Assembly: GCA_050012355.1 (NCBI GenBank)
Contig: JBEKHI010000054.1
Span: forward strand, 1 to 28,311
Direction: 5' to 3'
Source: JBEKHI01 sp050012355
Lineage (GTDB): Bacteria > Actinomycetota > Actinomycetes > Streptosporangiales > Streptosporangiaceae
Length of the DNA: 28,311 nt
Notes under the pieces: model-generated
The model's input: only the letters and a program-made list of their open reading frames with translations
What the model was told of the DNA's origin: nothing
Database searches by the model: none
In this document: positions 15,577-24,190 of the stretch, in pieces
How positions within the stretch are numbered: the stretch's first letter is position 1
Layout: each line of letters begins with the position of its first letter
Position numbers and translations under genes: made by a program

Positions 15577-16193
15577 ATGAACACGTCCACGGCAGGTCAG
15601 CAGCGCCAGCCACGTCCTGGCGGCGCGGAGGGGGGCGGCCAGGACCTGGCCGGGCTGCTGGCCCGGGTCGCCCGCGGTGACCACGTTGCCTTCGAGGCTG
15701 TCTACGGTCAGCTCGCCGGGCCGGTCTACGGGATCGTCCGCAATGTGCTGCGCGATCCTGCCCAGTCTGCGGAAGTCGCTTAAGAGGTCATGCTGGAGAT
15801 CTGGCGGACTGCCTCCCGGTTTGACTCCGCCCGTGGCGGCACGGCTTCCTGGGCGATGACCATCGCCCATCGCCGCGCGGTGGACCGGGGCCGGTCCGAG
15901 AACGCCGCCGCCGAGCGCGTCCGCATGCTTGCCCGCGGCCCGGTCACCGGCGACGACGTCGCCGAACTCGCCGAGACGGCGCTGGGCCGGCAGCGGGTCC
16001 GCCGCTGCATGGGTACGCTGACCGCACTGCAGGCCGAGGCCGTCACACTCGTTACACCTATCCCCAGATCGCGGGGTTGCTCGGTGTCGCGCTCGGCACC
16101 GTCAAGACCTGCATCCGCGACGGCCTGATCCGGCTGCGTGACTGCATGGAGGTGACCCCGTGCCCATCCCCGATCACGACCTCCACCTGCTGA
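15577..16193 (+). pseudogene. Second SigK-type sigma factor, inactivated
   Basis: The frame from ATG 15577 matches the intact sigK (FEAVYGQLAGPVYGIVRNVL, then AEVA) but meets TAA at 15781–15783. The intact paralogue has Gln there (AEEVAQEVMLEIW), so a single C-to-T change of a CAA codon would explain it. The same frame resumes EVMLEIWRTASRFDSARGG through ALQAEAVTL. Then about 13 bases are missing near 16052, where a YFGG-like stretch belongs. The rest continues in the next frame as YTYPQIAGLLGVALGTVKTC and IRDGLIRLRDCMEV. Two independent lesions make it a pseudogene. It overlaps the start of the rskA relic. Confidence 0.87.
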
Positions 16194-16906
16194 CCGGAAC
16201 ATACGCGCTCGACGCTCTCGACGGTGCCGAGCGTGCCCGGTTCGAACGGCACCTGGCACGGTGCGCCTCCTGCCGGGAGGAGGCCTCCGGGCTCCGCGAG
16301 ACCGCCGCCCGGCTGGCCATGGACACCGCCATCGTGCCGCCGCCCGGGATGCGCGAGCGGGTGCTCGCCGCGGCCGCGCAGGCCCGGCAGCTCCTTCCGG
16401 CTGGCCGGACGATCCCGGTCCTCGGCGCCTACCGGCGACCCGGCGCCGGCTCACCTTGCCCCGTCCCGTCGCCATGACCGCCGTGGCCGCGATCATCGTG
16501 GTGCTGCTTGTCCTGCAGGTCACCACCTGGCACCAGCTCAACGCGTCTCAGGCCAGGAACTAAGCGGTCGCTGCGGTGCTTTCCGCTTCGGACGCCCGCG
16601 TTCAGGCAGGTAGCACCAGCGTCGGCGGGACTGTCACCGCCGTCATCTCCGCCCAGCCGCCGTGAAGCGGCGATCGCCGCAGTCGGCATGCCGGCATGCC
16701 AGCCCTGTCGGGCAACTGCGTTTACGAGTTCTGGGTCATCAGCTCCTCTGGCGCTCGCTCCGCCGGGCTGCTGCCCGGAACCACCGCACCGGTCTTGGCT
16801 CGCGGAGCCAGCGCCAGGGGCCGGGCTCGGCATCACTATCGAACCCGCCGGAGGCACCATGCGCCCCACTACCACCCCCGTCGTCCTTATGTCGGCTCAC
16901 GCATAA
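16160..16906 (+). pseudogene. rskA: Anti-sigma-K factor RskA, inactivated
   Basis: RskA is a single-pass membrane anti-sigma that sequesters SigK. From GTG 16160 the N-terminus is good: HLLTGTYALDALDGAERARF then the zinc motif HLARCASC. Near 16440 the frame shifts; the next frame gives the membrane helix (AMTAVAAIIVVLLVLQVTTW) and stops at TAA 16561, where family members have Gln (ARNQAVAAVL). Beyond it the RskA C-terminal domain is still legible in pieces: SDARVQAGSTSVGGTVTAVI, a TGA at 16663, VYEFWVISSSGARSAGLLPG, and after another shift LGITIEPAGGTMRPTTTPVV with a stop at 16906. At least two stops and three frame changes are needed. Confidence 0.87.
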
Positions 16907-17299
16907 CCCGTAGGGTCGGCGTAACCCGCACGCTGCCGCGACATAGACGCCGGTCGACAAGGGGCACTGTGGTACGCACCGGCTGCCCGGTTAGCTAGGC
17001 CTGCCTGGGTCACCTCGGTGACGACCAGTGCCTGCTGGCAGCCAGCCATGCCGCGATGTCCTATCGGGAAATAAATTCTGAAATAAGTTGCTGAATGGCG
17101 ATCTTTGCTGCTGGTATTCTCATGGATTTTTCGGTCATTTGCCGCCAATAACCGGGAAGACCCAATAGGCGCTCCTGTTTTGCGGCACCGTAGGCAGAGC
17201 ATCCTGCACGGCTCTCCACCTCGCGTGGGATGCGGGAAAAGCCACTTATCGTCCATATCGTTTTTGAGAGTGCATGTCACTGCATTACGGGAGTCTGCG
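16907..17299. other. Intergenic region upstream of DUF3311–mctP
   Basis: No gene is supported. The stretch 17060–17180 is clearly less GC-rich than its surroundings and should hold the promoter of the transporter unit. Two copies of GAAATAA lie at 17068–17074 and 17080–17086, one near-turn apart, and could form a regulator site. Confidence 0.4.
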
Positions 17300-17599
17300 A
17301 TGACCCAGCATGCTCATCCGCACAAAAGCCGGGCCACCTGGACTGCCGTCACAGTCCTGCTCGCGATGGCGATCCTCGGCACGCTGTGGGTCCCCCTCTA
17401 CGCGCGCTCGGAGCCTATGCTCGGCCCATTTCCGTTCTTTTACTGGTTTCAGCTGATTTGGGTGCCTCTGACTGCCGTCTTGTGCTGGATCTGCTATCTG
17501 CTTCTGCGGGCCAGACCACGCGGACCCGCGGGAACCAGAGTCACCGACGGCACCGGAAGCAGGCGGCCGTTATGCATATCGACAAGATCCCGTTCCTGA
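17300..17599 (+). CDS. DUF3311 small membrane protein (symporter partner)
   Basis: A 99-residue protein with two membrane helices (about 12–34 and 43–66). Between them is LGPFPFFYWFQLIWVPL, the conserved centre of DUF3311, where both helices meet aromatic residues. Such proteins are encoded directly before MctP-type sodium:solute symporters and probably act as an accessory subunit. GGGAG is seven bases upstream of the ATG. The 3' end overlaps the symporter start by 28 nt, so expression is linked. Confidence 0.88.
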   Translation: MTQHAHPHKSRATWTAVTVLLAMAILGTLWVPLYARSEPMLGPFPFFYWFQLIWVPLTAVLCWICYLLLRARPRGPAGTRVTDGTGSRRPLCISTRSRS

Positions 17600-19254
17600 T
17601 TGTCGTGGCGGCCCTCGTAGTGACCACCGGCACTGGCTTCGCCGCGGCGCGCTGGCGCCCGGCCGAAAACCCGATGGAGCTAAGCGAGTGGGGCCTGGGC
17701 GGTCGCGGATTCGGAACGTTCGTCAGCTGGTTCCTGCTCGGCGGGGACGTCTACACCGCGTACACGTTCATCGCGGTGCCTGCGCTGGTTTACTCCTCAG
17801 GCGCGGCCGGGTTCTACGCGCTGTCCTACACCATCATGGTCTTCCCGATCGTGTTCATCTTCGCGCCGCGGCTCTGGTCGGTCGCGCGTGCGCGCGGCTA
17901 CGTCAGCCCGGGCGAGTTCGTCCGTGGCCGGCACGGCTCGCAGGGCCTCGGGCTCGCGGTGGCGGCGACCGGGATCCTGGCCACCATGCCGTATATCGCG
18001 CTGCAGTTGGTGGGCATCGAGTCGGTGCTGACCGTGATGGGCATCGGCGGCACCTCCGGCAACGTCCTGGTCCGGGATCTGCCGCTGATCATCGCGTTCG
18101 GCGTCACCTCGGCCTACACCTACCTGGCCGGGCTGCGGGCGCCCGCCCTGATCGCGTTCATCAAGGACACGCTCATCTACGTCACGGTCATCGTCGCGAT
18201 CCTCTACATCCCGGCCAAGCTCGGCGGCTGGGGACACGTCTTCGGCGTCGCGTCGACCCACCTGAAGACGGTCGACCCGGCCACCGGTAAGCAGTACGGC
18301 AGTCTCGTCGTGATGCCGGCCGGGGAGTGGTCCTACGCCACCCTCGCGCTCGGTTCCGCGCTCGCCCTGTTCGTGTATCCGCATGCGGCGACCGGGATTT
18401 TCGCCGCTAAGCGGCGCAACGTGATCAGGCGCAACGCGGCCATGCTGCCCGCCTACACGCTGATCCTGGGACTGATAGCACTGTTCGGCTACCTGGCGCG
18501 GGCGGTGCCGGCGGTGAACGCCGGTATCCAGGCCGACGGCGGCAACTCCCAGCTATCGGTACCACTGCTGTTCGAGCACATGTTCCCCGGCTGGTTCGCG
18601 GGCATCGGATACTCGGCGATCATCATCGGCGCGCTCGTCCCGGCGGCCATCATGTCGATCGCCGCTGCGAACCTGTTCACCCGGACGGTCTACCGCGAGC
18701 TCGTGAGCCCCTACGCCACCCCGGCTCAGCAGACGCGGGTGGCGCGGCTAGTGTCGCTGCTGATGAAGGTCGGCGCCCTGGCGTTCGCCCTCGAGCTAAA
18801 CCGGACGTTCTCGATCAACCTGCAGTTGCTCGGCGGGATCTGGATCGTTCAGACCTTCCCGGCCGTCGTGATCGGCCTCTACACCCGCTGGTTCCACCGC
18901 TTCGCGCTTATCACCGGCTGGGCCGTGGCTATGTTCTACGGAACGGTCCAGGCCTACCGAACCTCGGGGGGCGGTCAGGCGCACTTCGGGGGCTCCGCGA
19001 CGCCGGTGTTCGGGCACGTCATCTACATCGCGATCGCCGCCCTCATCCTTAACGTGGCGGTCTCGGCGCTGTTCACCGTCGTGTTCCGCGCGCTCGGCGC
19101 CCAGGACGGCTATGACGAGACCCGGCCCTCCGACTACATCGCCGATCCCGATCCCTCGCCGGCCCCCCACCCCGCCAGCCACGGGGCTAGGCACCGCGCA
19201 GCACGGGCATCTGCGGGATCGCATCGTTCTTCTCGGCCGGATCCGCCTATCTGA
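17572..19254 (+). CDS. mctP: Monocarboxylate uptake symporter, MctP type (SSS family)
   Basis: A 560-residue sodium:solute symporter family permease with about 13 membrane helices. It shows the MctP pattern EWGLGGRGFGTFVSWFLLGG then DVYTAYTFIAVPAL (about 36–68), GILATMPYIALQLVGIES (about 136–153), YLAGLRAPALIAFIKDTLIY (about 184–203), and LFTRTVYREL later on. Homologues take up lactate, pyruvate, alanine or acetate. The ATG at 17572 is chosen inside the end of the DUF3311 gene; the longer open frame upstream is not coding. The last ~50 residues are a proline/His-rich cytosolic tail. Substrate cannot be set from sequence alone. Confidence 0.88.
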   Translation: MHIDKIPFLIVVAALVVTTGTGFAAARWRPAENPMELSEWGLGGRGFGTFVSWFLLGGDVYTAYTFIAVPALVYSSGAAGFYALSYTIMVFPIVFIFAPRLWSVARARGYVSPGEFVRGRHGSQGLGLAVAATGILATMPYIALQLVGIESVLTVMGIGGTSGNVLVRDLPLIIAFGVTSAYTYLAGLRAPALIAFIKDTLIYVTVIVAILYIPAKLGGWGHVFGVASTHLKTVDPATGKQYGSLVVMPAGEWSYATLALGSALALFVYPHAATGIFAAKRRNVIRRNAAMLPAYTLILGLIALFGYLARAVPAVNAGIQADGGNSQLSVPLLFEHMFPGWFAGIGYSAIIIGALVPAAIMSIAAANLFTRTVYRELVSPYATPAQQTRVARLVSLLMKVGALAFALELNRTFSINLQLLGGIWIVQTFPAVVIGLYTRWFHRFALITGWAVAMFYGTVQAYRTSGGGQAHFGGSATPVFGHVIYIAIAALILNVAVSALFTVVFRALGAQDGYDETRPSDYIADPDPSPAPHPASHGARHRAARASAGSHRSSRPDPPI

Positions 19255-19354
19255 TGCCGACGGCAGGCGCGGCTAGGCACTTCTGCTGCCATGCTCGGCC
19301 TGGCCCGGCGGAAACTCAGGCGACCTGTGCGCGTCATCTGGGTAAGGTCGTGCT

Positions 19355-19864
19355 GTGCCAGAGTTGCAGCGCCTGCGAGCTGATCATGCCCCGGCGGTCT
19401 TGGCCTTCGAGGTGGCCAACCGCGTCTATTTCGCCGCCTCGATCTCCGACCGCGGTGATGAGTTCTTCGATCGGTTCACCCAGTTGCACAGTGCCATGCT
19501 GGCCGAGCAGGAGGCCGGCGTCGGCGCCTTCTACGTGCTCGTCGCTGAGGACGGCTCGGTCCTGGGCCGGTTCAACCTGTACGACGTCAAGGATGGCACC
19601 GCAGTACTCGGCTACCGGGTCGCGGAGCACGTCGCGGGCCGCGGCGTGGCGACCGCGGCCGTCCGGGAGCTGTGCGGTCTGGCGGCGGAGCAATACGAGT
19701 TGCGCACGCTCAAGGCGGCCACCTCCCGCGAGAACGCCGCGTCACAGAAGGTGCTGGCCAGGGCTGGGTTCATCCCGGTCGGCTCGGCAGGCCCGGCTGA
19801 CCTCGGCGGTAAGCAGGGCACCTGGTATCAGCGTGACCTGGTGCAGCCCCTGTGCAGTTCCTGA
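19355..19864 (+). CDS. GNAT family N-acetyltransferase
   Basis: A 169-residue acetyl-CoA-dependent acyltransferase starting at a GTG. The fold is visible: substrate-side N-terminus LRADHAPAVLAFEVANRVYF, strands FYVLVAEDGSVLGRFNLYDV, motif A VAEHVAGRGVATAAVRELCG with the acetyl-CoA loop (AGRGVA, about 92–97), and motif B ATSRENAASQKVLARAGF. It resembles the RimJ/RimL-like branch. It lies 100 nt after mctP on the same strand, with no clear sign of being in the same operon. Target unknown. Confidence 0.88.
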   Translation: MPELQRLRADHAPAVLAFEVANRVYFAASISDRGDEFFDRFTQLHSAMLAEQEAGVGAFYVLVAEDGSVLGRFNLYDVKDGTAVLGYRVAEHVAGRGVATAAVRELCGLAAEQYELRTLKAATSRENAASQKVLARAGFIPVGSAGPADLGGKQGTWYQRDLVQPLCSS

Positions 19865-20054
19865 CTTGTTCGTGGTTACGCCGTGTCGCGGTCATGGGGC
19901 CTGGGCGAGGTTCTGCTGCCGGGGGTGGCGTCCGGGGTAGCGGGCGTAGCTGGCATCGGCGTCGTAGCTCCGCTTCTACGGATGCGCGGTCTCGTTGTGC
20001 CCGATGGTGGTGAACCCGGTGATCTGGGCTTGGAGGTGCTCACGGAGGTAGAGC

Positions 20055-20154
20055 CGGGTCACGTCCGCGCCGCGCGAGGCCAGCAGCCGCGCGGTAGCGA
20101 ACCCGAGCCCCGAGGCTCCCTGGTAACGAGCGCCGCCAGTCCGTCAATCCGCAT
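20055..20154 (-). pseudogene. Short-chain dehydrogenase N-terminal fragment
   Basis: From ATG 20154 with GGAG six bases upstream, the minus strand reads MRIDGLAALVT. After a one-base shift it continues GASGLGFATARLLASRGADV. Together this is the first beta strand and the TGxxxGxG cofactor loop of an SDR, closest in look to the type-2 3-hydroxyacyl-CoA dehydrogenases. The homology stops near 20055; the catalytic YxxxK part is absent. The preserved ribosome-binding site shows this was the true 5' end of a gene. Confidence 0.65.
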
Positions 20155-20174
20155 AAGTAACTCCGTTCAGCGAC

Positions 20175-20345
20175 CCCAGCAATGGGCCATCGATAGCGCC
20201 AGAACGCCAGCGATGGGTCATCGCTGGGGACAAGGCTGCGGCGCGGGAGCTTCCTGGTCAGGACGCCGGACCACAGCCCGGTCATGGTCAGCCAGGACGC
20301 GTGCTTGGGCGTCCAGGTCGCGATGGATCTCGGGTGCGCGGTGAT
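20175..20345 (-). pseudogene. IS630-type transposase C-terminal fragment
   Basis: The minus strand reads TWTPKHASWL (20318–20290) and then GLWSGVLTRKLPRRSLVPSD. IS630/Tc1-like transposases have TPxHASWLNQVExWFSxLxRKxLRRGSF at this place, after the second Asp and at the catalytic Glu. Here the Glu position is altered (NQVE replaced by TMTG), so the catalytic site is lost. Only this part is legible. It lies directly upstream of the SDR fragment. Confidence 0.6.
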
Positions 20346-20547
20346 CCTGGCCCAGGTGACCTCCGCATGGTGGCAGTGAGCCGTGCCGCTGACGTTCCCA
20401 GCCTGCCGCTTCCCCGGTGGCCAGAACCGGTCATATCCAGTTCGTCCCGTGTTTGCGGCATTCCCTGTCCGATCAGTTCCAGTTACCGTCGTTGACGTAC
20501 TTATTGCCCGCAACTGAACCGGCGTGCCGCAAAGGAAGAGGAAGCGC

Positions 20548-23500
20548 ATGGGACACCATGGGAGACACCTCGTCCCTGGAGGCTCTCTGCCGAAGCTGGG
20601 CGTTGTCACCTTCGCCGCGCTGAGCCTGGTGGGCGCGCTCGCCGCGATCCCGGGCGCCAGCGCGAGCACCGGTGCCAGGGGCTCTGCGGCGGCCTCCTCG
20701 GTCAGGTCGCTGGCGGGGACCGGGACGTGCCCCTGGGTCGACTCCCGGGCACCGGTCTCCACTCGCGTGGACGAGGTCCTGGCCCAGATGACCCTCACTG
20801 AGAAGCTCTCCATGCTGTCCGGGACGAGCTCGGGGAATCCTGGCTACGCCGGGTACGTAGCCGGTATTCCCAGTCTCTGCGTCCCGGCGCTCACACTTGA
20901 GGACAACGGCTCCGGAGTCGGTGACGGGCAGGCGGACATCACCGCCTTCCCCGACGGTGAGGCCGCCGCCTCCACGTGGAACACGTCGCTGGTCAAGCAG
21001 TACGGCGCGGCTGTCGGTGCGGAACAGCGGGGTAAGGGCACCAACGTGGTGCTGGGGCCGATGATCAACATCATGCGGGCACCGCTGTGGGGCCGGAACT
21101 ACGAGACGTTCAGCGAGGATCCCTACCTGACCAGCGCCATGGGGGTGGCCGAGGTCCAGGGTGTGCAGTCCCAGGGCGTGATCGCGGAGATCAAGCACAT
21201 CGGCGCCTACAGCCAGGAGTACAACCGCCCGAACGTGAACTCGGTCGTTTCGCGCCGGGCGCTGGAGGAGATCTACCAGAAGCCATTCGCGGCCGCGGTC
21301 GAACAGGGCCAGGCGGGTGCCATCATGGCCGCCGCGGATTACACCAACGGCGTCTACAACAACCAGGACCCGCTCACGCTGACCCAGGATGCCAAGACCG
21401 ACTGGCAGTTCCCGGGCTTCATCACCAGCGACTGGGATGGCGCGCACAGCGTCGGCGCCGTGAAGGCGGGGCTGGATATCACTATGCCATCCGCCGGTAA
21501 CTACGGGGCTCCGCTGCTGGCCGATGTTGAAAATGGCTCGGTCCCTATGGCCTACATCAACGACCACGTGGCCAGGATTCTCGACGAGATGTTCGTCCAC
21601 GGGCTTTTCCAGCATCCAGACACTGGGTCCCTCTCCGCGAACGTCCGCACGGCCGCGCACGTCCAGCTGGCCCAGCAGGTCGCCGAGCAGAGCACGGTCC
21701 TGCTCAAGAACGCCGACGGCCAGCTGCCGCTCAGCGCCGCGAAGGTGACGTCCATCGCGGTCATCGGAGCGGACGGGTCTGCCGATCCGAAAACCGTCGG
21801 GTGCGGCAGCGGAGCCGTGACCCCGACCGACGTGGTGACTCCGCTGGCAGGCATCCAGGCCCGCGTCGGCTCCGGCGTGCAGGTCGGCTACGCCGACGGA
21901 TCGAGCGTCAGCGCGGCAGCGGAGCTGGCCGCTAGCTCCTCGGTTGCCATCGTGTTCGTCAACGACGAGGAGTGCGAGCAGGGCGGGGCTTCCTATGACG
22001 ACCGGACCAGCCTGGACATCGGTGGCGGCCAGGATCAGCTGATCGCGGCGACGGCCGCGGCGAACCCGCACACGATCGTGGTCCTTAACACCGGCTCTCC
22101 CATCAGCATGCCCTGGCTGAGCAAGGTGCCGGCCGTGCTGGAAGCCTGGTATCCGGGCCAGACCGACGGGTCAGCCATCGCTGCGATTCTGTTCGGCGAC
22201 GCCAACCCGTCCGGTCACCTCACCGAGACGTGGCCGCGCAACCTGGCCCAGACACCGACCGCTTCGCCGGCTTCGTGGGGCAACGCCACGACTGACGACT
22301 TCTACGAGGGCATCGACGTCGGGTACCGCTGGTACGAGGTCCACAACTTCAGTCCGCTGTTCCCGTTCGGCTACGGCTTGTCCTACACCACGTTCGCGTT
22401 CAGGAACGAGCACGTGACGGAGCACGGGGGATCGGACAACCCGTCGTTCACCGTCTCGGCGACGGTCACGAACACCGGGAGCCGGGCCGGGGCCGACGTC
22501 GCGCAGCTCTACGTGGGTGACCCGTCGTCAACCGGGGAGCCGCCTAAGCAGCTTGAGGGGTTTGCCAAGGTCACCCTCCAGCCGCGGCATTCGGCTCAGG
22601 TCAGCTTCACCGTTAGCAAGAGCGATCTCAGCTACTGGAGCACCGCGGCCGACGGCTGGGCGGTAGCTCCCGGCGAGTACCGCTTCATGATCGGCGACTC
22701 GGTAACGAGCACCCCCCTGCAAGCCGTCAGCGACTTGTTCGCCGCCAGCGGGGCAACCCAGGTCACGGTGGCGGCGCCCAAGACCTTCCCCGCGGCGCAG
22801 CCGACCACGGTCCGCTCGACGGTCGCCGTCGCCGGCAACGCGATCCAGCAGAGCGTGCACGTCTCGCTGGTCACTCCGGCCGGCTGGACGGCAGTGGCCG
22901 TGACCCCGGACGTGTTCCGTAACGTCAAGCCGGGATCGTCACTGGTCACCACCTGGCGCGTCATCGCCCCGCCCGGCGACTCCGCCCGGCTTGAGCAACT
23001 CGGGGCCCGGGCGACGCTGACGGCAGGCCGGAGCAGCCAGACCCTCACGGGATTTGAGCAGGTACAGGTGCCCGAACTGGTGACCGGCCAGTTCGCGCCG
23101 GCGACGCTGACGGCCACGGCCGGAACCTCCAGCACGGTCTCGCTCCGCCTGACCAACCACACCGGGTCCGTGGCCACCACCACCTGGCAGGTCACGCCGC
23201 CATCAGGACTCACCGTGACTCCGGCCACCGGAAGCGTCGTCCTGCCACCGGGCCAGGCCAAGACAGAAACTCTCACCGTCTCGGCCACAACGGCCGGGCT
23301 CAACGCGACCATCGACGTCGCCCTGACCACGACCGAAGGAGCCGCCGTCGACCACGGGGACGCGTTCGTCGCCGTGGTGACGCCCTACGCCTCGCTTGCG
23401 CAGGCGTTCAACAACGTCGGTATCACCAGCGACTCCGCCCCGACGGCCGGCAATTTTGACGGCGCCGGCAACAGCTTCTCCGCGCAGGCGCTGGCGGCGG

Positions 23501-23985
23501 CCGGGATCACACCAGGAGAGACGATCAGTCACGACGGCGCGACCTTCACCTGGCCCAGCGTCGCCGACGGCACCGCCGACAACGTCCAGGTGGCCGGCCA
23601 GACGATCGACCTCGAAGGGTCGGGCTCTGAGCTGGCGTTCCTGCTATCCGGGACCCACGGGACGTCGACGGGCGCGGGAACCGTCACCTACACCGATGGA
23701 ACCACTCAGTCCTTCACCCTTGTCGCCGACAACTGGACGGTCGCGGCCGTCGGGGTCCCCGGACCCTTCTCGGGAAGTGGCGGTGACGACATCCTGGCGG
23801 TCAGCGCCCACTGGAATCCGACCAACAGCCCTGACGGGGACTACCAGGTCGCCGTCTACGGCTACACCGTCCCCATCAACCCGGCCAAGACGGTCGCCAG
23901 CGTCACGATGCCGGCGACCCTGGGCGGAGGAGACGGCTCAGGGTTGCAGACCGCGCACATCTTCGCCATGGCGGTCAGCTCATGA
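20548..23985 (+). CDS. Secreted GH3 glycosidase with FnIII-like, NEW3-like and C-terminal beta domains
   Basis: A 1145-residue exported enzyme of the beta-glucosidase/beta-xylosidase family. The ATG at 20548 has GAGGA five bases upstream; an in-frame GTG 24 bases earlier lacks support. A signal peptide spans about 1–41. GH3 N-domain (about 65–320) has K216-H217 and the nucleophile Asp295 in ITSDWDG. GH3 C-domain is about 375–590. The usual ESEGxDR acid/base segment is replaced by DEECEQGGASYDDRTSLDI, so the catalytic Glu is uncertain. FGYGLSYTTF near 606 leads into an FnIII-like domain (615–695), a NEW3-like domain near 860, and a C-terminal beta domain (about 947–1145) of the kind seen on secreted actinobacterial glycosidases. 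Substrate unknown. Confidence 0.9.
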   Translation: MGHHGRHLVPGGSLPKLGVVTFAALSLVGALAAIPGASASTGARGSAAASSVRSLAGTGTCPWVDSRAPVSTRVDEVLAQMTLTEKLSMLSGTSSGNPGYAGYVAGIPSLCVPALTLEDNGSGVGDGQADITAFPDGEAAASTWNTSLVKQYGAAVGAEQRGKGTNVVLGPMINIMRAPLWGRNYETFSEDPYLTSAMGVAEVQGVQSQGVIAEIKHIGAYSQEYNRPNVNSVVSRRALEEIYQKPFAAAVEQGQAGAIMAAADYTNGVYNNQDPLTLTQDAKTDWQFPGFITSDWDGAHSVGAVKAGLDITMPSAGNYGAPLLADVENGSVPMAYINDHVARILDEMFVHGLFQHPDTGSLSANVRTAAHVQLAQQVAEQSTVLLKNADGQLPLSAAKVTSIAVIGADGSADPKTVGCGSGAVTPTDVVTPLAGIQARVGSGVQVGYADGSSVSAAAELAASSSVAIVFVNDEECEQGGASYDDRTSLDIGGGQDQLIAATAAANPHTIVVLNTGSPISMPWLSKVPAVLEAWYPGQTDGSAIAAILFGDANPSGHLTETWPRNLAQTPTASPASWGNATTDDFYEGIDVGYRWYEVHNFSPLFPFGYGLSYTTFAFRNEHVTEHGGSDNPSFTVSATVTNTGSRAGADVAQLYVGDPSSTGEPPKQLEGFAKVTLQPRHSAQVSFTVSKSDLSYWSTAADGWAVAPGEYRFMIGDSVTSTPLQAVSDLFAASGATQVTVAAPKTFPAAQPTTVRSTVAVAGNAIQQSVHVSLVTPAGWTAVAVTPDVFRNVKPGSSLVTTWRVIAPPGDSARLEQLGARATLTAGRSSQTLTGFEQVQVPELVTGQFAPATLTATAGTSSTVSLRLTNHTGSVATTTWQVTPPSGLTVTPATGSVVLPPGQAKTETLTVSATTAGLNATIDVALTTTEGAAVDHGDAFVAVVTPYASLAQAFNNVGITSDSAPTAGNFDGAGNSFSAQALAAAGITPGETISHDGATFTWPSVADGTADNVQVAGQTIDLEGSGSELAFLLSGTHGTSTGAGTVTYTDGTTQSFTLVADNWTVAAVGVPGPFSGSGGDDILAVSAHWNPTNSPDGDYQVAVYGYTVPINPAKTVASVTMPATLGGGDGSGLQTAHIFAMAVSS

Positions 23986-24097
23986 AACGGACAAGCCGAC
24001 TGTAACGATCCCGGCCACAGGCTCTCGCCTTGGGTAGCCGGGCATCCGGGACTGCTGTGATGGTCATGCTGTGTGGTGGGTTTGATGCGCGTCAGGT

Positions 24098-24122
24098 GTC
24101 GTCCGGGTCACACGCGGACGAC
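24098..24122 (+). terminator. Hairpin between the GH3 gene and the LacI gene
   Basis: GTCGTCCG and CGGACGAC form a perfect 8-bp stem with a nine-base loop. It lies 113 nt beyond the GH3 stop and just before the candidate lacI promoter. Either a terminator or an operator is possible. Confidence 0.35.
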
Positions 24123-24143
24123 GAGCTTCTTCGCGGAGACTCC

Positions 24144-24172
24144 TTGGACGGCTTCGGGGCGGCCGGTAGCGA
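24144..24172 (+). promoter_or_regulatory. Promoter candidate for the LacI regulator
   Basis: TTGGAC, 17 bases, TAGCGA. This fits a housekeeping actinobacterial promoter, with a start site about 12 nt before the GTG at 24191. Confidence 0.45.
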
Positions 24173-24190
24173 ACCTGGTAAGGTGCGGGT

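Larger units (their letters stand above)
19865..20547. other. Relic-filled gap before the first GH3 gene
   Basis: Besides the SDR and IS630 fragments listed separately, no intact gene is supported in these 683 bases. A TTGACG at 20492–20497 could be the −35 of the first GH3 gene, but the hexamer 17 bases on (TGAACC) is a poor −10. Segment 19870–20050 has no recognised content. Confidence 0.45.

Noticed and set aside
5529..16906. All frameshifts as sequencing error
   Set aside because: Long uninterrupted genes (1145, 951, 565 and 560 codons) in the same window, plus nonsense substitutions and an internal deletion, argue for real decay, though single homopolymer indels should still be checked in reads.
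20473..22071. 532-codon minus-strand frame
   Set aside because: It is antisense to the first GH3 gene, which has a signal peptide, catalytic motifs and a ribosome-binding site.
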